From positions 4,103,063 through 4,167,062 of the forward strand of contig CP030886.1 of assembly GCA_006969745.1 (NCBI GenBank): a stretch of 64,000 nucleotides of DNA. The letters run 5' to 3'. The notes below the pieces were generated by a model. The model was given only the letters and a program-made list of their open reading frames with translations. It made no database searches and was not told where the DNA came from. This DNA is from Cytophagaceae bacterium (GTDB taxonomy: Bacteria > Bacteroidota > Bacteroidia > Cytophagales > Cyclobacteriaceae). Below are positions 23,611 to 32,694 of the stretch, in pieces; the first letter of the stretch is position 1, and every line of letters begins with the position of its first letter. The translations under genes and the position numbers were made by a program.

Positions 23611-25977
23611 CTAAAAGTCTGCTGATATTCTGAAATTCAAAAACCTTGCCGATAATGAATTGGGTATTGCAAGTTGAGCTCCGGTGACATCCTGTATCCA
23701 CGAATATGATAGTGTGTTGTCCGCACCAAGCACATTCAACACTTCAGCCCTTAACCATAAGGTTCTCAGATACTTATGATTGCTCAATTTAAATGATTTT
23801 GATAATCCAATATCCACTCTATAGTATTCATCTCCTGAAAAAATATTTCTTGCATTTATTTCGTTGGGTGGTCCTAATGGATAGCCAGATCCAAATACCG
23901 TATTGACGTAAACCCGCATGCTAGGATCATTCGGCAGGTGATCTTCAAAGTAAAATGCCAGGTTGATGCGCTGGTCTGACGGTCGCCTTATAAATCCCTT
24001 TTCATCCTCAGCTATGTCTTCTTGTGTGTTTAGAATGCCAAGACTAAACCAGGACTGTGTACCCGGAATAAATTCTCCATTAATTCTAAAATCAAATCCA
24101 TAGGCTATTGCTTTGGCGTCATTATTGGCAAAGTATCGCAAACGCACATTGTCGATATCATAGGCAATGACATTATCAAGCGATTTGTAATACACCTCTG
24201 TGGAAAACAAGAATGGACGATTCCACCAGCTCAATACTCGTTCCATCGCACCAATAATATGAAGGGATTGCTGTGCTTCCACGTTATCCCGTAGTGCGCC
24301 GGTTTGATCTCTGAGTTCTCGATAGAAAGGCGGCTGACTGTATTTGCCTACTGATACCCTGAATGAAGTCTCCCGATCCCAATTAGGTTTAAATCGGTAT
24401 ATCAGTCGCGGACTAAACAATAACTCTCCATTGTAATCAAGGTGATTTAGCCTTATTCCGACATTTACTGCGTGCATAGAGTCTTTGGTGAAAATAGTGG
24501 TCTGCAGATATCCGGTCAATGAGGTGGTATTAAGATCCAATTCATTAAAGGTGCTTTCATTTATGCTGACAAATCCAGCAGAATCCAAAAAGGAGTATTC
24601 ATTTAATTCATCATTGATGATGTTTCGATTATAACCAATGCCGGCTTCCAATATTGACCAATCGGATAGCAAATATTCATTACGCCATTCTGTGTTGTAG
24701 ATCTGGGCTTCCAGTCTATTTCTACCGTAATTAAAATTGGTTCCTATACCTCGAACCACGACACACTCATTGAAACTGTTGGAACCGGGATTGTTGTCAA
24801 CATCGCAAATACGATATGCACCTTCAACATTGTAATTCTCACGCTCAGAGGTATACACTCCTGAAAATATCCATCTACTTAAAAACTTGTTGGACCATCG
24901 ATGAGAAAGGTTAAATCCGCTTTGATAGGTATCATAATCCAATCTTTCCCTTCCTTCAAAAGCCGTCTGAACACGTAGGTTTTGAGACACTGATCCAAAC
25001 TCTGTGGTTTGCGATTCCGGCAATGTAAGGTATCTGTTTCTCCCATACGCTAGTAACCAGTTTAGCTTGGTGCGATTGATTTGTTGGCTGTTTTTACCGG
25101 AAAGATCAAAGGTGAAAAATGCCTGAGCATCGGTATAGGAAGGTAAATACTGCCCTTCAGTCTCTAGTGTATTTAGCAAATAACGTGAATCTCTGTGCCG
25201 CGCTCCAAACAGGTACTGAATGTTATCATCAACGCGATTTCCGATAAATGCGGTACCTCCCAGAAGACCAAAGTTTATCTGACCTTCCAGAGATTCAGGT
25301 TCTTTGTAATCGATATTCAGCGAAGAAGAGAGTTTATCTCCATATTTTGATTCCCAGCCTCCTGCATAGAAATTGATGTCTCCTACGAGATCCGGATTAA
25401 TAAAGCTCAATCCTTCTTGACGTCCAGCATTCGCCAGAAAAGGGCGATAGACCGGTATATCATTGACATAGACGAGATTTTCATCGAAATTCCCACCTCT
25501 TACATTATATGCAGATGAAAGTTCATTGTTTCCTGCGACACCCGGAAGTGTCAACAGAACCTTATTAAAATCACCAAAAGCTGAAGGGAGGTTTTGAGCG
25601 GATTTAGGATCAAGCCTTGTGGCTGGATCAATGGCATCTTTGGCGCGCTGCCCCTCTACCTGAACATCTTCCAGCTGAGTTGCTTCAGGTTTCATCGTTA
25701 CAATAAAGTCGCTTATTCCTGTAGGGATATCGCTCAGCTCATGCATGCCATATTGTACATGGGAGAAAATAAGATCGTAAGTGCCTGAATTAATTTCTAA
25801 GATAAAATAGCCATTTGCATTCGAGATTGTACCAATGGTTCGGTCGGATTTTACAATGACATTGACCGCTGGTATAGGTTCACCCTGATCATCTACTATT
25901 CTACCCTCTATTATATCCTGCTGCGCGAATAAGGATACATTCGACAATACCAGAATCAGGAAAATCAGGTGTTTCAA
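23611..25977 (-). CDS. TonB-dependent receptor with carboxypeptidase-like domain
   Basis: A 788-residue outer-membrane receptor. It has a signal peptide (LIFLILVLSNVSLFAQ), then a carboxypeptidase-regulatory-like domain (about 20-100; GRIVDDQGEPIPAVNVIV). A plug follows (about 110-230; LLTLPGVAGNNELSSAYNVR, GGNFDENLVYVNDIPVY), then a 22-strand-type barrel ending LNFRISADF. It imports a bulky nutrient using TonB energy; the substrate is not evident. I chose TTG 25977, which gives a perfect signal peptide just after the rpe stop. ATG 26022 inside rpe would add 15 residues. No SusD-type partner is nearby. Confidence 0.88.
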   Translation of the reverse strand: MKHLIFLILVLSNVSLFAQQDIIEGRIVDDQGEPIPAVNVIVKSDRTIGTISNANGYFILEINSGTYDLIFSHVQYGMHELSDIPTGISDFIVTMKPEATQLEDVQVEGQRAKDAIDPATRLDPKSAQNLPSAFGDFNKVLLTLPGVAGNNELSSAYNVRGGNFDENLVYVNDIPVYRPFLANAGRQEGLSFINPDLVGDINFYAGGWESKYGDKLSSSLNIDYKEPESLEGQINFGLLGGTAFIGNRVDDNIQYLFGARHRDSRYLLNTLETEGQYLPSYTDAQAFFTFDLSGKNSQQINRTKLNWLLAYGRNRYLTLPESQTTEFGSVSQNLRVQTAFEGRERLDYDTYQSGFNLSHRWSNKFLSRWIFSGVYTSERENYNVEGAYRICDVDNNPGSNSFNECVVVRGIGTNFNYGRNRLEAQIYNTEWRNEYLLSDWSILEAGIGYNRNIINDELNEYSFLDSAGFVSINESTFNELDLNTTSLTGYLQTTIFTKDSMHAVNVGIRLNHLDYNGELLFSPRLIYRFKPNWDRETSFRVSVGKYSQPPFYRELRDQTGALRDNVEAQQSLHIIGAMERVLSWWNRPFLFSTEVYYKSLDNVIAYDIDNVRLRYFANNDAKAIAYGFDFRINGEFIPGTQSWFSLGILNTQEDIAEDEKGFIRRPSDQRINLAFYFEDHLPNDPSMRVYVNTVFGSGYPLGPPNEINARNIFSGDEYYRVDIGLSKSFKLSNHKYLRTLWLRAEVLNVLGADNTLSYSWIQDVTGAQLAIPNSLSARFLNFRISADF

Positions 25978-25981
25978 CTGA

Positions 25982-26635
25982 TCAGGAGTTTTTGAGATTT
26001 GCAATGGTCTGGGCAGGATCATCTGACTTAAAAACGAAGCTTCCGGCTACAAGCATATCCGCACCGGCATTAAAAAGTTCACCGGCATTTTTATCATTTA
26101 CTCCGCCATCAATTTCGATGATGATTTCAGGATTGATTTGATCAACCATTTTTTTGAGCTTTTTAACTTTATCGAAAGTCGTTTCAATAAATTTTTGCCC
26201 ACCAAAACCCGGATTAACAGACATCAGCAAAACCAAATCGACGTATGGAAGGATTTCCTCCAGGGAGCTCACTGGTGTATGCGGGTTGATAACGACTCCT
26301 GCCTTCGCTCCCAGCCTTCTTATTTCTGACACTGTACGATGTAAGTGCCTGCAAGCTTCCTGATGAACGGTAATAATCTCTGCTCCTGCCTTCATACAAT
26401 CTTCAAGGTACGGATCGGCGTGCTCTATCATCAGGTGATAGTCCATTGGCTTTTTTGCATGCTGATGAATGGCTTGGCAAACAGGAAAGCCGAAAGAGAT
26501 ATTGGGGACAAAAACACCGTCCATGATATCAATATGGATGTAGTCGGCCTGGCTTTGGTTGAGCATTTCTACTTCCTTTTGGATGTTACCAAAATCAGCA
26601 GCCAGAAATGAAGGGGCGATTAGTTTTTTTGACAT
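25982..26635 (-). CDS. rpe: Ribulose-phosphate 3-epimerase
   Basis: A 217-residue TIM-barrel enzyme of normal length that interconverts ribulose 5-phosphate and xylulose 5-phosphate in the pentose phosphate pathway. It has IAPSFLAADFGN, HIDIMDGVFVPNISFG (metal-binding His and catalytic Asp), DYHLMIEHADPY, MSVNPGFGGQKFI and IEIDGGVNDKN (second catalytic Asp). It is expected in the cytoplasm with Zn, Fe or Co. It sits tightly between the subtilase gene (its ATG overlaps that stop by one base) and the TonB receptor, so co-transcription is likely but without an evident functional link. Confidence 0.97.
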   Translation of the reverse strand: MSKKLIAPSFLAADFGNIQKEVEMLNQSQADYIHIDIMDGVFVPNISFGFPVCQAIHQHAKKPMDYHLMIEHADPYLEDCMKAGAEIITVHQEACRHLHRTVSEIRRLGAKAGVVINPHTPVSSLEEILPYVDLVLLMSVNPGFGGQKFIETTFDKVKKLKKMVDQINPEIIIEIDGGVNDKNAGELFNAGADMLVAGSFVFKSDDPAQTIANLKNS

Positions 26636-28293
26636 TAGAAGTTTATGAGTCGTACAACTTTCTGATTATTTCCAGTTTGCAAGAATAAGAAATAAACTCC
26701 TTGTTGACTACCGTCTATGGTCAATTCCATGTTTTCTCTGATTTCTCTTCTCTTATACTCCTTCTGGAAAACCAAACTTCCCCTGGGGTCCATGATCCGA
26801 ATACTCATACCTTCTTTGAATTTCCCGTCGGTAGTTAAAAAAAGCGTATCGCCTCTAAATGGATTTGGGTAAAAAGTGACCTTATCATTTAATATGTCAT
26901 TCAAATTTAAGGCCCTCACATTTTTGGCGAACGAATAATTCGGGACTCCATTCCCCAAAAGAGAATCTGGATTATTGGCTTGATGAGCTGATGTTTTTAT
27001 AGCGGCAATCACTTCATTGGCCGTCCTCTCAGGATTTAATTGCCAAATACATGCTGCAAACCCTGCAATTAGTGGCGATGCAAAACTGGTACCGCTACCT
27101 CGCACAATCGTGCCATCTCCCCTCATTACGGTGGTGGCAGCTCCAAATGCAGCTACATCTGGTTTGATTCTTCCGTCAGATGTGTTACCGACTGAGCTAA
27201 ATGATGAATATGAAAAGTCCGGATTTACACTACCAACGGTAAGCACACCTTTGGCATCAGCCGGAGGTGTGATTCTCTTCCAGCTTTTATTTCCTTCGTT
27301 GCCTGCGCTCACGGCTACAATCATTCCTTTTTCAGCTGCCCATTTGGCTGCTCTTGAAACGATTGTAGTTTCTCCATCCATGTCTTCAAAGGTGTAGTTA
27401 TGGCTACTTATGTCAAACAGGCGGTATCCCAAGGATCCATTGATTACATCTGCGCCTAAGCTATCGGCATATTCGGCTCCAAGTAGCCAATTATATTCCT
27501 CCAGCGTGTTTTCGGCTTGATTATCTTCTGTTACGCAGAGAATGTATTGAGCTTTGGAAGCGATGCCTATGAGGTGCCCATCAGCCGACTGATAGTCGGC
27601 GGCAATGATTGAGAAAACGGAGGTTCCGTGGCTGCCAAACTGAAATACATTTCCCGAATTTTGCACAAAATCTTTTGTGGCAATTATCTGATTATTTTCC
27701 CATAGATGTTGAAAAGGCGTGAATTTGTCTACGCCTGTAAAGCCATTATCCAAAACTGCAATAATCATTCCCTGACCATTAATTTCTTCCGCGTGCATCT
27801 GGTCAGCGCCAAGCATCATAAGCTGGATATCTGAATCTCCACTTACTGACGGGGGTTCAGAAAATACGGTCGGATTATCAACTATCGATTTTTCATTGCT
27901 CAATCTGGTTGTATCGGCAATCCATGCGATGCTGTCCACATAGTTAAGTTGACTTATTTCATGCAGTAGCGTTGTGTCTGCATTAACTAATGCGCCATTT
28001 AACCACCTGGATGTAAAGTAAACTTCAGCTCCGGTGTCTTTTAAACCTTGTGTATAATCCGGATCGACAGGGAGGTCTGTTTCATTTATAGCTATGTTTT
28101 GCTTCAATCTTCGATCGATGGCTCTTTGCGTTAGAAACTCATTCGGATTTGAAAGACTGTATGAATAGTTATCTCCAGATTTATCAGTGAAATAAATGAA
28201 GTACCTATTGACTTTGCTGATGTCGTCGCTCTGAGCAATTGTTTTAAAACCCAGGAACAGAAAGCAAATAAGAAGTAAGGAGCTATTCTTCAT
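26635..28293 (-). CDS. Subtilisin-like serine protease with T9SS sorting domain
   Basis: A 552-residue secreted protease. After a signal peptide (LLLICFLFLGFKTIAQ) comes a propeptide-like region (about 25-150). The S8 domain follows, with the triad Asp in IAVLDNGF, His in FGSHGTSVF and Ser in GTSFASP. The last 80 residues (VTFYPNPF, then GVYFLFLQTGNNQKVVRL) are a type A type IX secretion sorting domain, so the protein is exported across the outer membrane and probably attached to the surface. The start is ATG 28293, overlapping the upstream lipoprotein gene by 11 bases; TTG 28305 is less likely. It likely digests external protein. Confidence 0.92.
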   Translation of the reverse strand: MKNSSLLLICFLFLGFKTIAQSDDISKVNRYFIYFTDKSGDNYSYSLSNPNEFLTQRAIDRRLKQNIAINETDLPVDPDYTQGLKDTGAEVYFTSRWLNGALVNADTTLLHEISQLNYVDSIAWIADTTRLSNEKSIVDNPTVFSEPPSVSGDSDIQLMMLGADQMHAEEINGQGMIIAVLDNGFTGVDKFTPFQHLWENNQIIATKDFVQNSGNVFQFGSHGTSVFSIIAADYQSADGHLIGIASKAQYILCVTEDNQAENTLEEYNWLLGAEYADSLGADVINGSLGYRLFDISSHNYTFEDMDGETTIVSRAAKWAAEKGMIVAVSAGNEGNKSWKRITPPADAKGVLTVGSVNPDFSYSSFSSVGNTSDGRIKPDVAAFGAATTVMRGDGTIVRGSGTSFASPLIAGFAACIWQLNPERTANEVIAAIKTSAHQANNPDSLLGNGVPNYSFAKNVRALNLNDILNDKVTFYPNPFRGDTLFLTTDGKFKEGMSIRIMDPRGSLVFQKEYKRREIRENMELTIDGSQQGVYFLFLQTGNNQKVVRLINF

Positions 28294-29005
28294 TACCAAT
28301 TTCAATTAATGTTTGTTTGAGCGAGCGCCCTGCTATTACTTCTCCAAGATCAGAACCACAGTCACTTGAAGTACACTTTTTCTGGGTTAGATAGTCTTTT
28401 TCTACCAATCCTATTCCTCTTATATATACCTCACTGCGCAAATCAACGCCTGTTACATTCTCTTCAATATCTTCTATTATCAATCTGATGTGATCTTGCA
28501 GACCTATTGAATCGATCAATGGATTGTCCATTGACTGATAGTAATATGTCAACTCGCTTCTTGTATTTAAACTATTTCCATTCCAGTTTCTACCATCAGT
28601 TACAGGAAAGGTCAATTTTATAAAAGGAATGTTGTTTTCGGTGATGGACAGATATGTTGATGTGCGTGCGAGCGTCCATACAGAATCACTTTCCCAGCTG
28701 CTCATTGCGTCAGATCTTATGTCCCGTCTCAGTAAATAGGTTGTCTGATCCAGAGATGGGATGGAGTCGAAGATGGTTTCACGAAGTTGATAATTGGTGG
28801 TATCAAATCCAGTGACTAGATACCGAATCTCCTCTACATCATAAATGCGATATTGGCCAACTGATAATGGATAAAAATCATATCCAAGGGCATCAGGTCC
28901 CAAATCACTCGTCTCGTTGCATGAAACCACACTGGCAATCAAAAGTAGAAGCAGACTTCTAGCTGCCGTTTTCAAATGACTTAAGATTTTTTGATCTGTT
29001 CTCAA
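28283..29005 (-). CDS. Hypothetical lipoprotein
   Basis: A 240-residue lipoprotein with a basic, hydrophobic leader and lipobox (LLLIASVVSCNE). The body is beta-rich (YPLSVGQYRIYDVEEI, LTYYYQSMDNPL) and near the end has a Cys pair in KKCTSSDCGSD that could form a disulfide. No family recognised. The start is TTG 29005, overlapping the mnmA stop (TTGA), since no ATG lies before the leader. Its end overlaps the subtilase start by 11 bases, so it may work with that exported protease, but this is only from position. Confidence 0.6.
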   Translation of the reverse strand: MRTDQKILSHLKTAARSLLLLLIASVVSCNETSDLGPDALGYDFYPLSVGQYRIYDVEEIRYLVTGFDTTNYQLRETIFDSIPSLDQTTYLLRRDIRSDAMSSWESDSVWTLARTSTYLSITENNIPFIKLTFPVTDGRNWNGNSLNTRSELTYYYQSMDNPLIDSIGLQDHIRLIIEDIEENVTGVDLRSEVYIRGIGLVEKDYLTQKKCTSSDCGSDLGEVIAGRSLKQTLIEIGNEE

Positions 29006-30117
29006 TTTTGTCTATTCTGGTGAAAGCTTGAAGTGATCCATCCCCCACCAATTACATCATCTCCTTCATAAAAAACAGCTGCTTGTCCCGGAGCAATGGC
29101 ACTAACACCATTGCCGAAATAGACTTTCATTGTGTCTCCTACTTGCTCAATAACAGCTGGATTTCCTGCATCATTGTAACGAACCTTGGTTATTGTGTCT
29201 TTTCTGTTGCCTTCAATGGAAGCGTATTTCTGCATGTTTAGCTGTTTCACATACATTCCATCTCTACTCAGCTCATCAAAAGTTCCCAGAATAACTCTAT
29301 TGGTATCTTTCTGTATTTCAGTGACATAAACCGGATAACCTAAAGCAACACCTAAGCCTTTTCGTTGACCAACCGTGTAAAATGGGTAGCCTTCATGTTT
29401 TCCAACTATTTCACCTGATTCAAGGACAAATTCTCCACCAGCTACTTTAGCTTCTATTCCTTCAACTCTCCTTTTCAAAAAACCTCTGTAATCATTGTCT
29501 GGCACAAAGCATATCTCGTATGATTCAGACTTGGTCACCAGTTCATAGAATTCCCTCTCGCGCGCCATGTCATAAATTTCAGATTTTTTCAAATGTCCCA
29601 AAGGATACTTGGTCCTACTTAAACTTTCCTGAGAAATACCCCATAAGGCATATGATTGATCTTTGTAACCATCAGCTCCTCGTGAAACTACAAAACGCTC
29701 ATTTTCTTCTCTGATCTTAGCATAGTGACCTGTAGCAATAAATTCACAATCCAGTTTATCGGCCCTTCTAAGCAAGGCATCCCATTTTATATGAGTATTG
29801 CACATTACACATGGATTTGGCGTACGACCAGCCATGTATTCATCGGTAAAATAGTCGATGACTGCATCACCAAACTCTTCTCTTATGTCTATGATGAAAT
29901 GAGGAAATCCTAGGTTTACTGCGATGTTTCTCGCGTCATTTATGGAATCCAAACTGCAACAGCCTGTTTCCTTACCACTTCCTCCTGAAGTCTGATAGTC
30001 CCATGTTTTCATGGTCATTCCTATCACTTCGTATCCTTCTTCATGCAGCATCACTGCTGCCAGTGAGCTGTCAATGCCGCCACTCATGGCGACTAAAATT
30101 CTTCCTTTTTTACTCAT
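29002..30117 (-). CDS. mnmA: tRNA-uridine 2-sulfurtransferase
   Basis: A 371-residue enzyme that puts sulfur on C2 of the wobble uridine in tRNA for Lys, Glu and Gln, using ATP and a sulfur relay. It has the PP-loop AMSGGIDSS at residues 10-18. The two active-site Cys are in TPNPCVMCN near 103 and SYEICFVPD near 203, with YTVGQRKGLG in the central domain and a C-terminal beta barrel. Length and motif spacing are normal. It heads a minus-strand run with the lipoprotein and subtilase genes (4-base overlap). About 163 bases of intergenic DNA with an inverted repeat separate it from the arsenic genes. Confidence 0.97.
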   Translation of the reverse strand: MSKKGRILVAMSGGIDSSLAAVMLHEEGYEVIGMTMKTWDYQTSGGSGKETGCCSLDSINDARNIAVNLGFPHFIIDIREEFGDAVIDYFTDEYMAGRTPNPCVMCNTHIKWDALLRRADKLDCEFIATGHYAKIREENERFVVSRGADGYKDQSYALWGISQESLSRTKYPLGHLKKSEIYDMAREREFYELVTKSESYEICFVPDNDYRGFLKRRVEGIEAKVAGGEFVLESGEIVGKHEGYPFYTVGQRKGLGVALGYPVYVTEIQKDTNRVILGTFDELSRDGMYVKQLNMQKYASIEGNRKDTITKVRYNDAGNPAVIEQVGDTMKVYFGNGVSAIAPGQAAVFYEGDDVIGGGWITSSFHQNRQN

Positions 30118-30208
30118 TTGTTTCGTATTTCGCCGGGTTCACAGCCACGGTTTATACATCAAGATGCAAAGGTAGTGATTTAGTTAATTAGTAGTTAGTG
30201 AAATGGTG

Positions 30209-30265
30209 ATTAGTGAATTAGTAAAATGAAGAGTATATACGCCTTCAGCATACTAATTCACTAAT
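30209..30265. repeat. 15-bp perfect inverted repeat in the arsM-mnmA gap
   Basis: ATTAGTGAATTAGTA (30209-30223) and TACTAATTCACTAAT (30251-30265) are perfect reverse complements separated by 27 bases. The adjacent 30175-30208 stretch repeats the same TTAGT unit several times. It could be a hairpin that ends the arsenic operon transcript (arsM stop at 30281, minus strand), though there is no clean T run, or a copy of a dispersed intergenic repeat. It is too short and irregular to be a CRISPR array. Confidence 0.7.
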
Positions 30266-30280
30266 TGGGCTACCAACAAT

Positions 30281-31252
30281 TTAGCAGCATCCGCCACCAT
30301 CATAGAAGAAGGTGCTTTCGCTTACGTACACATCTTCGTTCCCTAAAGCTTGTAGATTTCCGGCGGTTTTATCACAAACAGAAAGCGGTTGGTTGTACAT
30401 CAAGACATGCCCGGCATGATCATCATAATATTCCTGATCTCCGGTATAAATAGCTGTTCTACCTGTAAACACGCATGGCCCATCTTCCGGCATTGGGTCC
30501 TTAATGGCGCACACTTCTACACTTTCAATGTGAATTGGCTGATTCGTATCGTAATGCTTAGTATCCAGAATTCTATATGGACGCTTTGCCCTGATTTCGA
30601 TGGTACCAAATCCTACGTCGGTCATCATTTTGATGTAGTCTTTTAAAGGCAAAGCTCCACTCAAACACAGCCCCCTGAGTTCCGGGTCATTCTTAAGGTT
30701 TTCCGGCATCATATCTTCGCTGATTGGATCAGAGAGGACCAAACGTCCATGAGGTTTCAGTACTCGATACATCTCCTTGAGCGCTGTTTTTAAATCTTCT
30801 TCGTGAAAGATATTGAATAAGCAGTTTTGTGCCGCCACGTCAATTGATTCGTCTTCAACAGGCAGGTTCAGCGCATCTCCTTTTCTCAGGCTCACAAAAT
30901 CGGATTGAAACCAATCGTTGGAAACTTCTGCCTCCTTAAAGTTTTTCTCGCAGGCATCCAACATCTCATCTACTACATCTACTCCTACTACTCCTTCTTT
31001 TTGCCTACTGAAATATGAAAACTGCAGTAGCTCCATTCCACCACCTACTCCTACATAAAGGATTTTAGGATTGTTGATCAAATCCCTTGGGTGCACGGTG
31101 CTGCCACATCCATAATTCATCTGCTGCATAATTTTAGGGATTTCCAAACCTGGAAATGCCCAAATCGGTGTTGTTGTACAGCATAATCCTACATCTGGGG
31201 TTTCCGCCGCTCTTTTGTAAATGTCTTTTGTTGTATCTAAGTATGCTTCCAT
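30281..31252 (-). CDS. arsM: Arsenosugar-pathway arsenite methyltransferase
   Basis: A 323-residue SAM-dependent methyltransferase. Residues 60-210 hold the Rossmann fold: ILYVGVGGGMELLQFSY (SAM loop), VVGVDVVDEMLDACE, and SIDVAAQNCLFNIFHEEDL. Cys residues in VGLCCTTTPIW, MNYGCGSTVH and the C-terminal YDGGGCC can hold As(III). This N-terminal layout and the position beside arsS match the ArsM form linked to arsenosugar synthesis rather than the classical ArsM of soil bacteria. It should methylate arsenite to mono- or dimethyl species, which ArsS then modifies. It is the last gene of a four-gene minus-strand run. Confidence 0.9.
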   Translation of the reverse strand: MEAYLDTTKDIYKRAAETPDVGLCCTTTPIWAFPGLEIPKIMQQMNYGCGSTVHPRDLINNPKILYVGVGGGMELLQFSYFSRQKEGVVGVDVVDEMLDACEKNFKEAEVSNDWFQSDFVSLRKGDALNLPVEDESIDVAAQNCLFNIFHEEDLKTALKEMYRVLKPHGRLVLSDPISEDMMPENLKNDPELRGLCLSGALPLKDYIKMMTDVGFGTIEIRAKRPYRILDTKHYDTNQPIHIESVEVCAIKDPMPEDGPCVFTGRTAIYTGDQEYYDDHAGHVLMYNQPLSVCDKTAGNLQALGNEDVYVSESTFFYDGGGCC

Positions 31253-31281
31253 TTAGTCTTTGTTCTCTTTGTTTTTCAATT

Positions 31282-32319
31282 TTAGGTTGTTGTTCCGCCA
31301 CAACTTGATCCTGCTCCTGCAGTACAGCCGTAGCAATGTTGACTCAAAATGATGTCTCTTTTTTCTAGTTCCTGGACATTAAAATCTTTTATATGTTGAG
31401 GTCCATTTACCTTCAATTCCAGCATTTGGTTGAAATCACAATCATATAGATGTCCGTCCCAGCTAATGCTAATGGTATTGCGACACATTACACCTAGTGC
31501 TGCCACTGGATTGAATGCGTTGACGAGTTCAACCATGTAGTCCTCATATTTCTCCGTTTTCACCAAATACTCTAGAAACCGACTAATTGGAAGATTAGTG
31601 ATGGCATAGAGATCGTTGAATTCGATATCATATTCAAGAAGCTTGCGTTTAAACTGGCTTTCCAAAGCCTTTTGATCTCCCGGTAGGAAGGCTCCTGCAG
31701 GATTGTAGACCAAATCAAGTTTCAAATCGGAATCTTCTTGCCCATACCCAACTGCATTGAGCATCTGTAGTGCTTTTATCGACTTTTCAAATACGCCATC
31801 ACCTCTTTGTGCATCTGTTCTTTTTGCTGTGAAATAAGGAAGACTGGAGACCACATTGATTTTGTGTTTCTTGAAAAATTCAGGCAAATCATTGTACTTC
31901 GGATTTGCAAGAATGATTGTAAGGTTACATCGTACGATGATTTGCTTTCCAAGCTTACTTAACTCTTCCACAAACCACCTGAAATCAGGATTCATTTCCG
32001 GTGCACCACCCGTGAGGTCCACAGTAGAAATATCAGTGCCCTCTAATGCATCGAGGCACTGCTGCATAGTCTCCCGGGTCATGATTTCCTTCCGATCAGG
32101 GCCGGCATCTACGTGACAGTGCGCACATACCTGATTACACATCTTGCCTACATTGATTTGAAAAATATCAATTTTAGTAGGCTTCAATGGCAATTGATTG
32201 AGCTCAGTCAGCTTGCTTTCGAAAGATGGAATATTGATTGAGTGATGATCATCCAGCACCTCGATTTGTCCCTCCGGGGTGCCCAGTTTATGTTTTTGTC
32301 TTTGTAGCGATTTTAACAT
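31282..32319 (-). CDS. arsS: Arsenosugar biosynthesis radical SAM protein
   Basis: A 345-residue radical SAM enzyme. The cluster motif is CNQVCAHC (CxxxCxxC) near residue 60, followed by VDLTGGAPEMNPDF. The C-terminal domain carries further Cys in VMCRNTIS, YDCDFNQ, HCYGCTAGAG and SSCGGTTT. These suit a SPASM-like second cluster region as in ArsS. ArsS joins a 5-deoxyadenosyl group to dimethylarsenite on the way to oxo-arsenosugars. The family includes selenocysteine members; here only ordinary Cys codons occur. It shares one base with the AhpD-like gene upstream and precedes arsM by 29 bases. Confidence 0.92.
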   Translation of the reverse strand: MLKSLQRQKHKLGTPEGQIEVLDDHHSINIPSFESKLTELNQLPLKPTKIDIFQINVGKMCNQVCAHCHVDAGPDRKEIMTRETMQQCLDALEGTDISTVDLTGGAPEMNPDFRWFVEELSKLGKQIIVRCNLTIILANPKYNDLPEFFKKHKINVVSSLPYFTAKRTDAQRGDGVFEKSIKALQMLNAVGYGQEDSDLKLDLVYNPAGAFLPGDQKALESQFKRKLLEYDIEFNDLYAITNLPISRFLEYLVKTEKYEDYMVELVNAFNPVAALGVMCRNTISISWDGHLYDCDFNQMLELKVNGPQHIKDFNVQELEKRDIILSQHCYGCTAGAGSSCGGTTT

Positions 32320-32657
32320 TACATCAATTTATCGTTCACCTGATTCATCATTTGAACACCGTGTACCAGTACTGCCCCACTTTTAATAGCGGCAGCCACA
32401 TGGATGGCTTCCATCATCTGCTCTTCATCTACACCTTTTTTCAGGCAATCTGAAGTGTAGGCATCAATGCAATATGGGCAGTGCACTGCATGCGATACGG
32501 CAAGGGCGATGAGTGATTTCTCTCTGGCAGTTAATGCACTGTCTTTGAATACATTACCATAGTAATCAAAGAATTTATCACCAAGTTCTTTTTGCCATTC
32601 GGTGATATCACCAAACTTCTTTAGATCTTCTGGTTTATAATATGTATCGTTTTTCAT
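32319..32657 (-). CDS. Arsenosugar-associated AhpD/CMD-like protein
   Basis: A 112-residue carboxymuconolactone-decarboxylase-like protein. The motif HAVHCPYCIDAYTSDCLKKG gives the CxxC pair and the following helix of AhpD-type peroxidase-linked thiol proteins. Members placed directly before arsS are annotated as arsenosugar-associated peroxidase-like proteins. The likely role is thiol redox chemistry or protection during arsenic handling, but no reaction is established for this subgroup. Its stop shares one base with the arsS start, so translation is coupled. The PiT gene lies 37 bases upstream. Confidence 0.88.
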   Translation of the reverse strand: MKNDTYYKPEDLKKFGDITEWQKELGDKFFDYYGNVFKDSALTAREKSLIALAVSHAVHCPYCIDAYTSDCLKKGVDEEQMMEAIHVAAAIKSGAVLVHGVQMMNQVNDKLM

Positions 32658-32694
32658 AGGTAGTATAACAATGTGATATTCATTAAAGTTGATC

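Noticed and set aside
30175..30265. TTAGT repeats as a CRISPR array
   Set aside because: Units are 5-15 bases, irregular and without spacers of constant length; no cas gene is present.
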